Source: Cladopsammia gracilis (taxonomy: Eukaryota; Cnidaria; Anthozoa; Scleractinia; Dendrophylliidae). From it: a DNA stretch of 64,000 nucleotides. The stretch spans positions 701,501 through 765,500 of the forward strand of contig JAJGOT010000237.1 in the NCBI GenBank assembly GCA_022457155.1, written 5' to 3'. Made by a program: the position numbers and the translations under genes. The notes below the pieces were generated by a model. It was given only the letters and a program-made list of their open reading frames with translations, did not search any database and had not been told where the DNA came from. Below, one piece after another: positions 51,008 to 62,259 of the stretch. Position 1 is the stretch's first letter; each line of letters starts with the position of its first letter.

Positions 51008-51100
51008 TTGCATTGCATTGCATTGCATTACATTGTACCGTATTGTATTTTATTGCATTGCATTGTATTATATTGCATTGTATTGCATTGCATTGCATTG
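51008..51100. repeat. CATTG pentanucleotide repeat
   Basis: Irregular (CATTG)n with CATTA and TATTG variants, about 90 bp, just upstream of the transporter gene. Confidence 0.85.
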
Positions 51101-51233
51101 TGCGTACTGGTGAATGGTGAGATAGCCCTTTAAGTGTATCCACTTAATGCAGGTAGTTCTTTAATTCTCCCATGTACAGGTTACTGACGGGACACAGGCT
51201 GGGCATCCCTTTCCGTGCTTCCGTTCCAGTAAG

Positions 51234-51477
51234 ATGGGCTGTCACCAGGAGGAAGACTTTTCCCTAGCACAGGGAGCCCAAAAACAAGAGTCCACGCGCC
51301 CAAAATGGGGGCTTTTACAGGCTGCCAAACCCACCAGACATGCGGACGGGCCATATGCTTATTTCGTGTGCTTCTGTGGTTTTGTTTGCATCTTACTCGC
51401 GATTGGGTGTGCATATTCATATGGTCTTCTGTTCCCAGTACTTTTGGACGAATTTAAGGAAGGAAAGGCCAAAACAG
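51234..51477 (+). CDS. Transporter exon 1
   Basis: ATG at 51234; donor GTAGAC. It encodes residues 1-81 plus the first base of Ala82, with the N-terminal signature and helix 1. A CCCATGTACAG word at about 51169-51179 could be the acceptor of a 5'-UTR intron. Confidence 0.85.
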
Positions 51478-54400
51478 GTAGACGTCATTGATCATAATAA
51501 GCTGTTCAGTAGACTCGCATCTAAGAAAACTCAAAAGACGCCTCGCCTCGTATGAACGACTCTCTAAGTCTGCTGTAAATGTCCGATTAGTTGTCAGATT
51601 TCTGTTTTTCAGATTTCTGTTTCGTTTCGCCTTTGCTTTAGTATTTGTACATTTTGTAAGTTCGTTATTTGTTTGTTATTTCATTTTCAACCTCGTCTTA
51701 TCGTACTTATGTTACTCATCTTACTTGAATGATTATTCAGTTGTCTAGAAGTTTGCCTCCGGCGGTTATTGATTGACTTTCTCTTCACAGCTTGGGTTGG
51801 TTCTCTAGCTTATGCATCCGGTAGTCTGTTTGGACCAATGGTGGGATTTCTTTGCGATCGATTCAACCATCGTAAAGTTGCGGTCAGCGGCGGTATCATA
51901 GCTTCCCTGGGTCTCCTCGTGACGTCACAAGCGCCCAGTTTAATACTAATGTACTTCACTTTTGGACTGACGTTTGGCTTTGGTGGCTGCTGTCTATTTT
52001 TTGTTACTCTGACTATAATGCCCAGATACTTCATCAAGAGGCGGGCTCTGGCAACAGGGCTTGTTCTTATGGGGCCTGGGGCAAGTTTAATTGTCATGAG
52101 CCCAATCATCCAGGCTCTGCTGAATATCACAACATGGAGAATAACTTTAATCGCCATGGCGGGGATGATGTTTATGACTTGCATACTATCATGTTCATTT
52201 GATCCGAACGTTGCAAACGACGAGTGTCAAATTATAACGTCACTGGATAAGAACTCTGAATACAGATCATCCCTAACCGGTTTAGCTCCTGTTACGCAGG
52301 CGAGATCACCCCGGTTTTGTTCAACTTTGAACTTTTCGTACTTGAGAGATAAGGAGTTTGTTATATACCTGATTGCAAGCGTCGTATGTTGCTGTGGAAT
52401 CACCGTCCCTCTTGTCCATATGGTATGTATGACAAACTTAAAAGCTTAAAGAGGATTTGGCTGATTTTTGGTTAAATCTGTTTAAGCGGTAATCAAAAAT
52501 ATGCATTTACCATGAACTATCATGCTTTATCCAAACTCGTGGATCTGCAATTGCATGTTTTATTTTGCTTTGTTTACTCTTTTTCCTGTTGTTGTTTGCG
52601 TGTACATTTCGTGATTTACCAAATGTGCGGATTCGCTTTAAGAATAAAGTATGTCGATCGTTAGCAGAGTCGTACCAAGTCGCAATTTATTTGACAGCTG
52701 GGGCAAAGGGAGCGAGATTGGATCCAGTTCCCTTTTCATAACAGCCCAAACCTCTCGTTTCAGATACATGCAACCATTTCTCGCCCCAATAATCAAATAA
52801 ATAGCGAATGGTACGAGCCTGAATCATTCATCGTATCTAAAACCCGGACAGCACAGGTACAAAAGTTGACAAGACTTCAAACACTTTGATAGCGCATGAG
52901 AGTCATTGAGAGTGCTTAAGAGATGAGGCCAAAAGAAAGCGAGAGTTCACAATTCCCATAGGCTCAAGTGAAACTTTGAGCGGTTTCAAACTCTTCGAGA
53001 GTATTTGCACGAGTGTCGCCGAGAGCGCACGAGAGTCGCAGAAAGTGCACAAGAGTCGCCGAGAGCGCATGAAAGTTTCGGGCCAAACGAGAGCGAGAGT
53101 TTGAACTCTCGTTCTCGTTTGAGTGCAGTACAAATGCACGGATAACTGTTAGCAATAGTGTACTGCAAATGCAGACACTGAAATCCGCAACATGTAACGG
53201 GGGCTCATGCGCGCCATGATCAGCAGAAAGCGCGATTGTGGTCAAACGCACAAACGTCGTTTCAAACATGGCGAAGGCGTGGAGAAACAAATGAGTGATA
53301 AGGCTCACAATAAGTGCTAATAATTTGCCTCGACAATAAATATGTATGGATTCGACGGAAATCACCAACATGACTATTGCCGTCAAAGTTACAGTCCGTA
53401 ACCGTCATGAATGTTGGTGGTTTTATTTTTATTTTTATTATTATTTTTTTTCATGCAGGCTCGTTACTGCCAGGAACGAGGGATAGACGCAAACCGCGCA
53501 TCCATGATGTACTTCTGCAACGGGGTTGCCTCGGTGATATTCAGGGTTCTGACAGGTTATGTGTGTGATAAGAAGAAAATTCATCCCAAATGGATCATGC
53601 AAGTTGCCGTGTTCCTTGCCGGAATCACCACAACGCTAACGACACATTTTTACTCCTACAACGAGTTGCTAGCGTGTTTTGTTTTCTACGGAGTTGCGGA
53701 TGGAGCTATAATATCTTCAATGAACATCTTGGCTCTGTCAACGCTCTTGCCTCAACAGAGAGCTCAAGGGTTTGGGTTTTTCCATTTTTGCGTCGCGATC
53801 TCTTTAGCAGCTGGTCCCCCTTTTGGAGGTATGTGGGTTGTAAGAACTGCAGAGCGTCTAACAGATTATCTGTAGACAGAAAAGAAGGAAGCACAAGACA
53901 CCCTAAAAATAACCAGGGACGCGTTCTCAGTTTCTTGAAAAACAAAATTAAAATTAATCATAGCCAGACGATGAAAGACATTTTCAAAAAAAGTAATTCT
54001 CCGACCCGAAGAGTCTTAACCCTTTCACGGCTGAATAAAAAAAATGGTATTTTTTACCGTTAAATCGGTTTTATGGGAGCAAAATGGCCAAATGTCAATA
54101 AACGTTGCTACAAAAGCAATTTGCTACAAAAGCAATTTGCTACACTCGCGCTACCATAAGAACTAGATTCCGTCTTGAAAAGTGTAATATTTTGGTTTAG
54201 CGCATGCGCATAAGCCAAAAAAATACTTGTTTTGCTGAACCTTTCTGATTAGTTTTTGCTTCTTTTACGTTCCCTTTTTCTCCCCCTTTCTTCTCTTCCT
54301 GTCTTCTACTCTCCATTACATTTCTATCGGCTGGAAAAGGTTTGGCAAAAGCGCTAAAATCGCTGGATGTCGAGCTTGAAATCACGTGAACTCGCCATGC

Positions 54401-54888
54401 AATTTTATTGGCTAATCGATTAATTTAGCTCAGCCAGATTCTCGCGGCGCCCGCACACGATGAGAAATTTGTCTCGTGAGGCAAACAATATCAAACACGA
54501 CAGATATTTGCCTCACGACCTCGCGAGGCGAAAAACTCACAAAAACTCCAGCACACACTTGAGGAAACAGCTGAGCGAACTACCTCGCGAGGAATTTTGC
54601 TCAGCACTTTCCTTAAGTGTGCGGCAGGCTTAAATTTGCAACTGCAATGAAAAAACTGAATAAATTTAGTTCTGAGCCACTTTCATTTTTGTCTTCTCAG
54701 GATTCCTTGCAGACCTATCCGGCTCTTATACTCTGACGTTCTACGTGGCAGGATCGTTTCACGTTGTAGCTGGTTGTATTTTCTTTTTATCGTATTGTAT
54801 TCAAGATCCCAAGGCCTTTAAAGAGGACTTGACTGATCTGATTCCAATAGAGAACTTTCTTATTGTTGAAAAGGTCACGGTTTTGTGA
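51234..54888 (+). CDS. SLC16-type (monocarboxylate transporter-like) MFS protein
   Basis: Four exons: 51234-51477, 51791-52422, 53459-53828 and 54701-54888, with matching phases (1, 0, 1), sum to 1434 bp (477 aa). After a 37-residue cytoplasmic N-terminus comes the family signature position DGPYAYFV (38-45), where typical members have DGGWGW. The second signature, RYFIKRRALATG (160-171), is well kept. Exon 2 covers helices 2-6 plus the central loop (about residues 200-265) and helix 7. Exon 3 (ARYCQERGIDANRA through GFGFFHFCVAISLAAGPPFGG) covers helices 8-11 and holds the conserved arginine in VASVIFRVLTGY. Exon 4 holds helix 12 and a short acidic tail. The family moves monocarboxylates or related small molecules across membranes. 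The substrate cannot be told from sequence. Confidence 0.9.
51791..52422 (+). CDS. Transporter exon 2
   Basis: Acceptor TCTCTTCACAG, donor GTATGT. Residues 82-292 begin AWVGSLAYASGSLFGP and end ITVPLVHM, matching the start of exon 3 in phase 0. Confidence 0.9.
52480..53440. other. Transporter intron 2, no gene
   Basis: Contains a GAGAGT-rich stretch (about 52900-53110) with repeated GAGAGTCGC and GCACGAGAGTC words. The minus-strand frames across it are artefacts of that repeat. Confidence 0.6.
53459..53828 (+). CDS. Transporter exon 3
   Basis: Acceptor TTTCATGCAG, donor GTATGT. Residues 293-416 include HPKWIMQVAVFLAG and ALSTLLPQQRAQGFG, ending at FGG in phase 1. Confidence 0.9.
54701..54888 (+). 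CDS. Transporter exon 4
   Basis: Acceptor TTGTCTTCTCAG. Residues 416-477 (FLADLSGSYTLTFYVAG, then a hydrophobic helix and SYCIQDPKAFKEDL) end at TGA 54886-54888. Confidence 0.9.
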
Positions 54889-54983
54889 ATTTTCCCTCTT
54901 TTTTTTTTACTTTATGAATTTATGGGATGGGCTCGGCTTTATTTTTTGTGTTAACGAATTTTCAACTGAGGGTAGTAAATCCA

Positions 54984-54989
54984 AATAAA
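54984..54989 (+). promoter_or_regulatory. Candidate polyadenylation signal of the transporter
   Basis: AATAAA about 100 bp after the transporter stop codon. Confidence 0.5.
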
Positions 54990-55143
54990 AACGAAACCAC
55001 TTTAGCCAATCACATGCCAATAAACCAAACAGAACTCGAATAAAATAATGCAACCGACTAGTTTTGCATAAGATCGGCGCAAGATCTTTTCCAACCATAT
55101 TGCAAAACCACAGCAAACACGATGTTAAAATCTTAACCTTTTC

Positions 55144-55403
55144 ATGAGGGTCGTGAAGACGGGGGGGGGGGGGGGGGGGGGGGGGTTGGGGGTCCTAATC
55201 CCATTTCCCAGCAAATTGTTTTTTTTTCAAATCCCAGCTCAAATCCCACAATCCCAGCCTGTGTTGCTCAAATTGAAATCCCATTCCCATTTTTCTATTG
55301 TTTTTGTTCCATGAATCCCAGTGCCAGTGCACAAAATCCCATTTCCCAGTCTCTAAACAAGGCAAATCCCAGCTCCCATTTTACCTCTTCACGACCCTCT
55401 TTC
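55144..55403. mobile_element. MITE with poly-G and AATCCCA words
   Basis: The ends GAGGGTCGTGAAGA and the complement of TCTTCACGACCCTCT are flanked by TTCAT-like sequence on both sides. The interior has a 28-bp G run and many AATCCCA / TCCCAGC words. Confidence 0.7.
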
Positions 55404-55793
55404 ATTGTACGCGTTGGTGAAATCGAACAAACCCGCCTCCATATCTTGTCGTACTAGACACCAAACATCTTTATCTTTAATAGATTTTCCGCTGGCATAT
55501 GTCTCTGTAATTCCGTGCCTCAATTAAATATAATTTCAATCAGCTGATGTCATATTTTTTCTCTTATGGATAGTCGGGAGATCTAAAATGGCGAGAGAGT
55601 GAGCGTTTATTTGCCGTGAGGAGACGAGACGCACGGGCCGAGAGAAAAAATATTTCTCTTCGTCCGCGCGTCATGTATCACTGATGTAGCAAAAAAGCAT
55701 AGCTAGTGTCCTCCCCACATCGCTTACGTTTTTGCCTTCGTGGCCTCTCTCTCTCTGTTTACGCCCGGCTCCCGTTGTTTAAAGACGTTTTAA

Positions 55794-56243
55794 AGTGCCT
55801 GTCACCCCTAGAAAGTTATTTTCAGAATCACCTCTATGTACATTGAATAGTACAAGTTGAATGGTAAAATATTTCTTGCGTTTGTGAGTTACAGAGATTT
55901 GAATTTACAAAATGCTAATTAGATGACGTCAACCCGGGAATTTGCCATTATTTCTACGGCAATTTACAATACGAAGTTTACAGCTTGAGGATAATTCATT
56001 TGATAAATACTAAAAACAAACTGTGGATAGTCAATTGATTCGTAAAAAATATTACTTGAAGGTGAAAACAAGTAATTGTATAATAAATGATTCCCGGGTT
56101 GACGTCATCTAATTACCATTTTGTAAATTCAAATCTCTATAACTCACTAACACGACGTTCAAAACAAGAAATATTTTACCATTCAACTAATCAATGTACA
56201 TAGAGTTGATTCTGAAAATAACTTTCTAGGGGTGATAGGCACT
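55794..56243. mobile_element. piggyBac-like foldback MITE 2 (TTAA target)
   Basis: Exactly flanked by TTAA (55790-55793 and 56244-56247). The ends AGTGCCTGTCACCCCTAGAA and the complement of TTCTAGGGGTGATAGGCACT start arms of about 150 bp each, which include AGATGACGTCAACCCGGGAA. The total is 450 bp. No coding frame. Confidence 0.85.
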
Positions 56244-56571
56244 TTAATAGGTGGATAGCGCTATCAACTGGATTAATCACTATCCGACCTATCTAGTGGA
56301 TAAGCGTTAATAAAACCGATTGTATTATGCACTGGATAGTGATTTATCAGTGGGTAGTACTATCCACGTTTTGAACATCCGGGGCCTGCCATATAAAAAT
56401 ACCAAATACGACATTAACATTCAGAACATTGACATATTCTTAAGAAAGAGCCTGCCATGGCCATGGTTGGCAGACCGAAACACTTTTTTATTCTTATTAT
56501 TTTATTTACATGATTCTTAATGCTATAGCATGCATAGGTCTAATAACATATTTCCATAGCTACAGGTTTTG

Positions 56572-57013
56572 GCCCCGGGGGGGGGGGGGGGGTACTCAAC
56601 CAAGTTTTGTACGGGGATGCTCCGCCCCGAGGTTCAAACCCTTACCCTTTCATATACCGTTTTTGACAGAAAAGGAACCCCTTTCATATACCTTTCATTG
56701 AAAATGGTACCCCTTTCATATACCTTTCAATGAAAATGGTACCCCTTTCATATAGCCTTTAAGTGCGTCTGTTTGATATATTTTGAAAGGCCCTTTTTAT
56801 AAGACTTAAATGGCAGTTTTCCCTACCTTTTTTACGCCTCCACGGCGTGTTTTCGGTACCCTTTCCTATTCTTCGTGAAATCCCTACCCTTTCATGTACT
56901 TCAACTCGTGAAATCACGACCCTTTCATATACCTCCAGCCTCTAAAAGGTACCCCTTTCGGGCGGAGCATCCCCGTATAGCCCATTATAGGGAGTACCCC
57001 CCCCCCCGGGGTT
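56572..57013. mobile_element. G/C-run-bounded element with CCCTTTCATATACC repeats
   Basis: CCCCGG plus a poly-G run at 56574-56592 is matched by a poly-C run plus GGGG at 56997-57012. The inner termini ACGGGGATGCTCCGCCC / GGGCGGAGCATCCCCGT are perfect inverted repeats. The interior carries repeated ACCCCTTTCATATACC. Confidence 0.8.
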
Positions 57014-57063
57014 TTGACAAGCGATAACATCAAGCCGTAAACTTCCCAATGATTCTCAGTATA

Positions 57064-57905
57064 AATTAATTAACTCTTTCACTACCATGGTCAGACCTTA
57101 AGTCCTGTAATGTGGTTCTAACGTTTAAGTCTGTGAAATCCTAGAGTGTGACCATTCAAATGAAAGCTATTGAGCAGTAGTTCTTCGCAATGGTACTGTT
57201 TTATTATGCTTTTCAAGGCGGTTCTTAGGTTTGGGTCTGTGGATGAAATCCTATGGTGTGACCAGAAAATTTGTATCTTACACCATCTTCAATTCTTGAA
57301 TTAATTAAAAACTTGTAAACTGTACCAATCCTGTAACTACGACCAGTATGGTGTAATCTCTTTCTACTTTCTTTACTGTTTTTAATTTATTATTTTAATC
57401 TACTATTTATTGAAATCTAAACTGCTGTAACCTAAACCCTCGTAATAAGCCTAACTTAAATATACCTACCCGCCTCGACTAGTTTTTCAACTATTTGTGG
57501 GTAGGTATTATTTAAATCGTTAATATTTGTTATTGAATAAAGTGTTGTTGTTGTCGTTGTTGTTGTTAGTTATTGGGCAGTACTTCCCTGTGGTACTGTT
57601 TATTATACTGTACAAGGTGGTTCTACCTGCTTTTGAGTCTGTGGATGAAATCCTAAAGTGTGACCATTCAAATGAAAGCTAATGAGCAGTACTTTCCTGT
57701 GGTGCTGTTTATTATGCTGTGCAATGTGGCTCCAATGTGGTTCCAACCATTCAAATAAAAGCTATTGAGCAGTTCTTTTCCATGGTACTCTTTATTACGC
57801 TGTGCAACGTGGTTCTAACTTTTGAGTTTGTGGATGAAACACATGTTTGAATTTCTCTTGAATATTAATTTCGGGCACTCTTGGAAGTGAAATGGTTAGT
57901 TAAAT
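57064..57905. repeat. Element of reiterated CTATTGAGCAGT units
   Basis: At least four irregular copies of a roughly 110-bp unit (GTGTGACCATTCAAATGAAAG, CTATTGAGCAGT, TGGTACTGTTTATTA, GTGGTTCTAACTTTTGAGT) lie between TTAACTCTTTCACT and a degenerate complement near 57890. One unit also occurs at 16300-16400. Confidence 0.55.
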
Positions 57906-58500
57906 ACCCCGAGATTAACAAAAAATAAATTCCAAAAGTTACAACATATTGGCAAATAATAGCATTAATATCCAAAAACGCCACAATGAATTTGTAAAGA
58001 TCGATGTTTTTTTAGTGTTTTGTAAATGTTTTGGTGATTTCTGGGAGCGTTGGTGAGAAAAAAATGAAAGATGTATGACGTCCTAATAACATAAAAGTGT
58101 TATCAACCTGGAGTGCTCTGGAGTCGTTATTAAATAATACTTTTTTGGTGTATCAACAATAATTGTTCGTCTTCTATCTTTTCTTTGCAAGTTTTCTTTT
58201 TTTGTACAAATTTAATCACATTCCCTCCTTATTATTTAGCGCCGCTACGTAAACATTCATCACTTACGTGACGAATACAAAGGGTAGCATTGGTGTACTT
58301 TTAGTATTTTTATCCCTGTTAATATAGCTTTTTTATTTATATTTCATCACGTATTGTTTAATATATTGTATATTATATTACACACTTAATTGTAAATCAA
58401 CTGTATTTTTTATAATATACATTGTTATTGTCATTAATCTCCGAAAAAGACGTGAAACGTAACATGCCCAAAGAATGTTTGCGCAGGAAGCTAAGTATAT
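57906..58500. other. No gene recognised
   Basis: AT-rich 3' flank of the minus-strand gene at 58502. Nothing else is seen. Confidence 0.5.
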
Positions 58501-58501
58501 T

Positions 58502-58787
58502 TTAATCTAAGGAAAAAAGTTTTCTACCGACAAAGTTTGTTACTCCCTTCACCGGGTACTCCAAATAGGACTTGGTATAACTCCAATAGCTGCTTTGTTG
58601 ATCGTTTACATTCGCAGGCTCTTGAATCATGCGCTGGTTTAGACTTCCCTGTATCGCACTGCACATCCCGTCTGAGAACACCTTGAGCGCGTCCAGCACT
58701 TTGTCGTCTCTGGAGTACAGGCTGAATTCGTTGTCGCGATACTTGATATGCATTTTAAGAGGAGGTGCGTTTCTTACATCGTAACAC
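58502..58787 (-). CDS. Zinc-binding gene, last exon
   Basis: Acceptor GCATCATCTACAG on the minus strand. The exon starts with the last base of a Lys codon, then CYDVRNAPPLKMHIKYRD, and ends with TAA at 58504-58502. Confidence 0.7.
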
Positions 58788-60751
58788 CTGTAGATGATGC
58801 AACGACGGTGTCATTAATGGATCAATTAAATACCAAGGGCAAATGTACTGTTAGGCTGCTAGCACGCAGCCTTCTCTGGATAGTTGAGCGGAGCGAGCGA
58901 AAGTAATGTAGCCGAGGGGGAGTGAGACCTGGACCTGAGGGGGGAGGGGGAGTGAGACCTGGACCTGAAGGGGGAGGGGGAGTGATACCTGGGCTCGTTT
59001 GCATAAAGCAACTATTTTGTTGTATTTTCTACAACCATTCTCTGTGTTCTGGGGGATTTTCATGCGCGCTAGCATGGATAACTCGATCGAAGGCGCATTA
59101 ACGAGTATAGAAATTAAAACACAAAGAGAGCGCGAAAAAAAATAGTTTGGAACGCAGGAAACGGTTGCAGAAAATTTCACTTAATCTTAGGGTGCTTTAT
59201 ACAACCGGGCTCTAGAAAAGAAGATAAAAAAACTGCAAAATGTCTTTTGAAATTGCAATAAAAGGGCGGAGTGAGTCAGTATGAATCCACAAGTATGAAT
59301 TCGTTAAAACATAAATCCATTAATATTCATTCACACAAATCGCAATGATCAAAAATGTAGTTTAAAACACCAATTGTACACCATTTACTAGGTCTTGCTA
59401 GAGATTCCACTAGCTCCTTGACTTCTGATCTCCCTTACTTTTATATTTGAACTTCTAATTGCAAATATTTAGTTGCCCGCCACGACTGGGATAACCATAA
59501 GCGTAAAATGTACTGTCTACTGCCGGGAATTTAGGACACTGAGTTACGTTAATACTTTACCTTTCAGAGAATATCTATAAAATTAATTGTCAAACATCAT
59601 ATCAACACTGGCACCTACTTTGCGCAATAAATTCCATCTCCTTGCTTACGGCTGACGTTGGCGAAACATTCGCAGCATTTCTCCGTCTCCATACTGTAAC
59701 ATCTGACAGAAAAATAAACAAGAGTTAAAACTGAACGAACATAACCAGCAGCCGATTAGACCTATTAAAGTCCCTAAGACCTAAGACACTTGGCTTCCTC
59801 ACAAGCACAGATCCTAGGGTGGGGTCTCCCATGTAAAAATGATGGGGGTGCTCGTCGTACCTGGTTATATAGGAGCAACATTTGTAGATTGGTACCGCTT
59901 AGGGTGCTAAAATCTAAAAATGACTGACCACCGCTACAATTATCACAGTTCATTCAAAAAATATATATATGACAGTAACTATTTTTCAATCGTTAAATCT
60001 TTGGGGTAAATATCCATTTGAGCCACGCCCAACAAACCATATTCTGGTACCTTTTAGGGTGTTTTTCTAAAATTTCTTACGCGTCCATTTTTTTTTTATA
60101 TGAAAGTCCCCCGGGGGGATAGGGCACAGAAACGTTAAAACAGAAAAACAAACTTTGATTTAAAACTATGTTATCAGTGCCACATGAAAAGTGCTTCTCG
60201 ATAGGTTTTATTTTAATGGTCACATCAATCCACAACCTTAAAACTTAGACGAGCACCGCAAAAAAAACATTGCTTTTATTTGAATGGTATTACTCCACGA
60301 TTTCACTAATGGTCAAACGCTATAACCGCACTGACATGACATGGGGTGGGAGTGTAGGGGTGAGACGCTAAGAGAACTGTCAGAGAAAACTGGAAATAAC
60401 ATCGCACGACTACGATATATGCCTAAAGATTTCTACGTTACACAATTGCATTGATATGATTTGAGGTGTGAGTCACGGAGGGCGGAGAGGAGGCGGGGGG
60501 GGGGGGGGGGGGGGGGGGGGGGTGGGAGTTACGGAGATGGGGAAGTGATACTAAAATCCGTAATTTACACCCCCAAACAAGAAGACACGCATTCCCGTAC
60601 CTTTTACATGAGAGTCCCCCCCAGGTCTAATTTTTATGCTTAGCTACACATGCACACTTACGGAAACTTGTGATAGTTGCCTATTCTTTCCTGGCCTCTG
60701 AGTATTGGATTCTTACAGTAGTCGCAAAATGGGAATGCTCTTTGATAACAT
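58502..60751 (-). CDS. Zinc-binding (LIM-like/zinc-ribbon) protein, C-terminal three exons
   Basis: Minus-strand exons 60751-60662, 59702-59619 and 58787-58502 join in frame; every junction is phase 2 with GT-AG borders. The visible 153 residues start CYQRAFPFCDYCKNPILRG and GNYHKFPC (cysteine pair, then His and Cys). CCECFANVSRKQGDGIYCAKC follows (CxxC-x13-CxxC), giving two probable zinc sites arranged like a LIM or treble-clef pair. A 90-residue tail follows (KYRDNEFSLYSRDDKVLDALKVF, CSAIQG, GVTNFVGRKLFSLD). The tail looks like conserved globular sequence but I cannot name it. The start and upstream exons were not found between 60752 and 64000 and may lie outside the window. Confidence 0.65.
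59619..59702 (-). CDS. Zinc-binding gene, middle exon
   Basis: Acceptor TTTTTCTGTCAG, donor GTAGGT. 84 bp encode CYSMETEKCCECFANVSRK and QGDGIYCAK. Both ends are phase 2. Confidence 0.65.
59818..60115. mobile_element. GGTACC-family MITE, copy 2
   Basis: GGTGGGGTCTCCCATGTAAAAATGA, GGGTGCTCGTCGTACCTGG, the words ATTGGTACCG and GGTACCTTTTAGGG, and an end at TATATGAAAGTCCCCCGGGG. It corresponds to the element at 41229 in the opposite orientation. It lies within an intron of the minus-strand zinc-binding gene. Confidence 0.7.
60495..60522. repeat. Poly-G run
   Basis: About 24 consecutive Gs inside the zinc-binding gene intron, probably the terminus of another G/C-run-bounded element. Confidence 0.8.
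60662..60751 (-). CDS. Zinc-binding gene, first visible exon
   Basis: Acceptor TATTCCTTGCAG, donor GTAAGT. 90 bp encode CYQRAFPFCDYCKNPILRG and QERIGNYHKFP. Both ends are phase 2. Confidence 0.65.
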
Positions 60752-60827
60752 CTGCAAGGAATAATAATTTATATAAAGTATACACTAGATTAAAATAATG
60801 TTCTCGGGTTAAAAGGTATAAACTCGG

Positions 60828-61640
60828 GTGGAGGGGGGTACTCCCTTATATAAGCTATATAGGTATATGCCGCCCGATAGGTATGTAAGGGTTTCTTTAG
60901 TCCCCCTCCCATTGGTATTTTATGGCAATAACCACAATCCACCGTAGGAAAAAAGATGGCGGCTGTTCATTTTACCACAATACCTTGCGAACCTAACACA
61001 GCACATTAGGCACAAAGAAAGCCAAATTTTTACAATATTTGTTCCAGTACTACGGACAATGTGTAGACTAGGTTTGAAGATTTGATAACTTTTCTTTCGT
61101 TTTTTATGAACGTTGTTAAGGTTTTTGTGCGCTAAGAATTATGGGTAAATGTACCAGTCGCCATCTTTTTTCCTACCGAGGATTGTAATTAGCTTTTTCA
61201 ATCATGGGAAAAAAGACCATAGGAAAACCAATTCGGAAAGGTAATCTGTGAAATTGTTGCTAATAGAACAGTAGAAAACATGATATCGCCACATGCGTTT
61301 ACTGTCTCGAAAAGCATGGGCTGTCCGATGATTGATTACTGTCAAAAACGTCTAAATGCGGATTTTCAGATTGCCCCCCCCCCGGGGGGGGGGGAGGGTA
61401 CTCCCTTATATACGCTATATAGGTATGTGCCGCCTGATAGGGTAGGGTTTTTGAGGTGCTCCTTTTCTCCTTGGTTATATTTAGTTATACAAACGCAAAA
61501 TTGCTCTTTGTCACGTTTTCCCCCCCCCAGGGGGGTACTCCCTATAATGGGCTACACAGGGATTCTCCGCCCGAAGGGGGTACCTTTTTTAGGCTGAAGG
61601 TATATGAAAAGGTAGGGATTTCACGAGTTGAAGTATATGA
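60828..61640. mobile_element. Nested G/C-run-bounded MITEs
   Basis: GGTACTCCCTTATATA(A/C)GCTATATAGG occurs twice (60838 and 61398) next to G runs. CAGGGGGGTACTCCCTATAATGGG at 61529 is a third terminus. The interior of 60945-61200 is bounded by AAAAAAGATGGCG / CGCCATCTTTTTTC. This looks like several insertions into one another. Confidence 0.55.
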
Positions 61641-61829
61641 AAGCGTAGTAATTTCACGAAGTATAGGGAAGGGTAGGGGAAAAAACGAGTTGAAGTATAA
61701 AAAAGGTAGAAAAAACTGCTATTTGTCAGCGGTCGCCCTCAGAGCGTATATAAGGATTGAGATTACTTCACTCGCCCTCTTTTCGCGCCAGTCAGCTTCG
61801 CATTCTCCACTCCCTGTCGTCAGTTTAAT

Positions 61830-61994
61830 ATGACCGAAAAAGCCGCTCAAGTTCCTTCTGCAAATGTAGCGGCGGCGTAAGCCGCGTTGGCCGCCCTGCT
61901 GTTCCCTGTTGCCGCTCAGTCTACTCATCAGAACGCCGTTCCTGGTTCTTCTTCGGAACAAGAAAATTTGGAGGCAAATATCTCTTCTCACTGA
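61830..61994 (+). pseudogene. Short Ala-rich frame, possible retroelement remnant
   Basis: ATG at 61830 opens a 54-codon frame with AAQVPSANVAAA, an in-frame TAA at codon 17, then AALAALLFPVAAQ and SSSEQENLEANISS. It resembles the start of a repetitive-element ORF, possibly DIRS-type, but I have only composition and weak recognition to go on. The satellite at 62260 lies just downstream. Confidence 0.25.
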
Positions 61995-62259
61995 CTGTCA
62001 CGGTAGAATTATATATTTTGTTTTATTTTTCGTTTCCTTCATTCCTTGCCCCCATGCTTTTCGGTTTTCATGCTCGCCATTTGCCTCTGGTAGTTTTGCT
62101 TTATTTGTCATTTTCAGCGTAATTATTTTTCATTTCGTCAAGTCGGCTTTCGTTCTTTGTTCTCGTTGCACGTGGCGGCTCCTTTGCATGCTTCTTCGTT
62201 CCCTTCGGGTTTTCAAGAGTTTGTTTTTAGCATTGCTTTATTTTCCCTGGCGTACTGCG

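Noticed and set aside
52903..53386. Minus-strand frames of up to 140 codons in transporter intron 2
   Set aside because: They arise from GAGAGTCGC-type repetition and are open in several frames at once.
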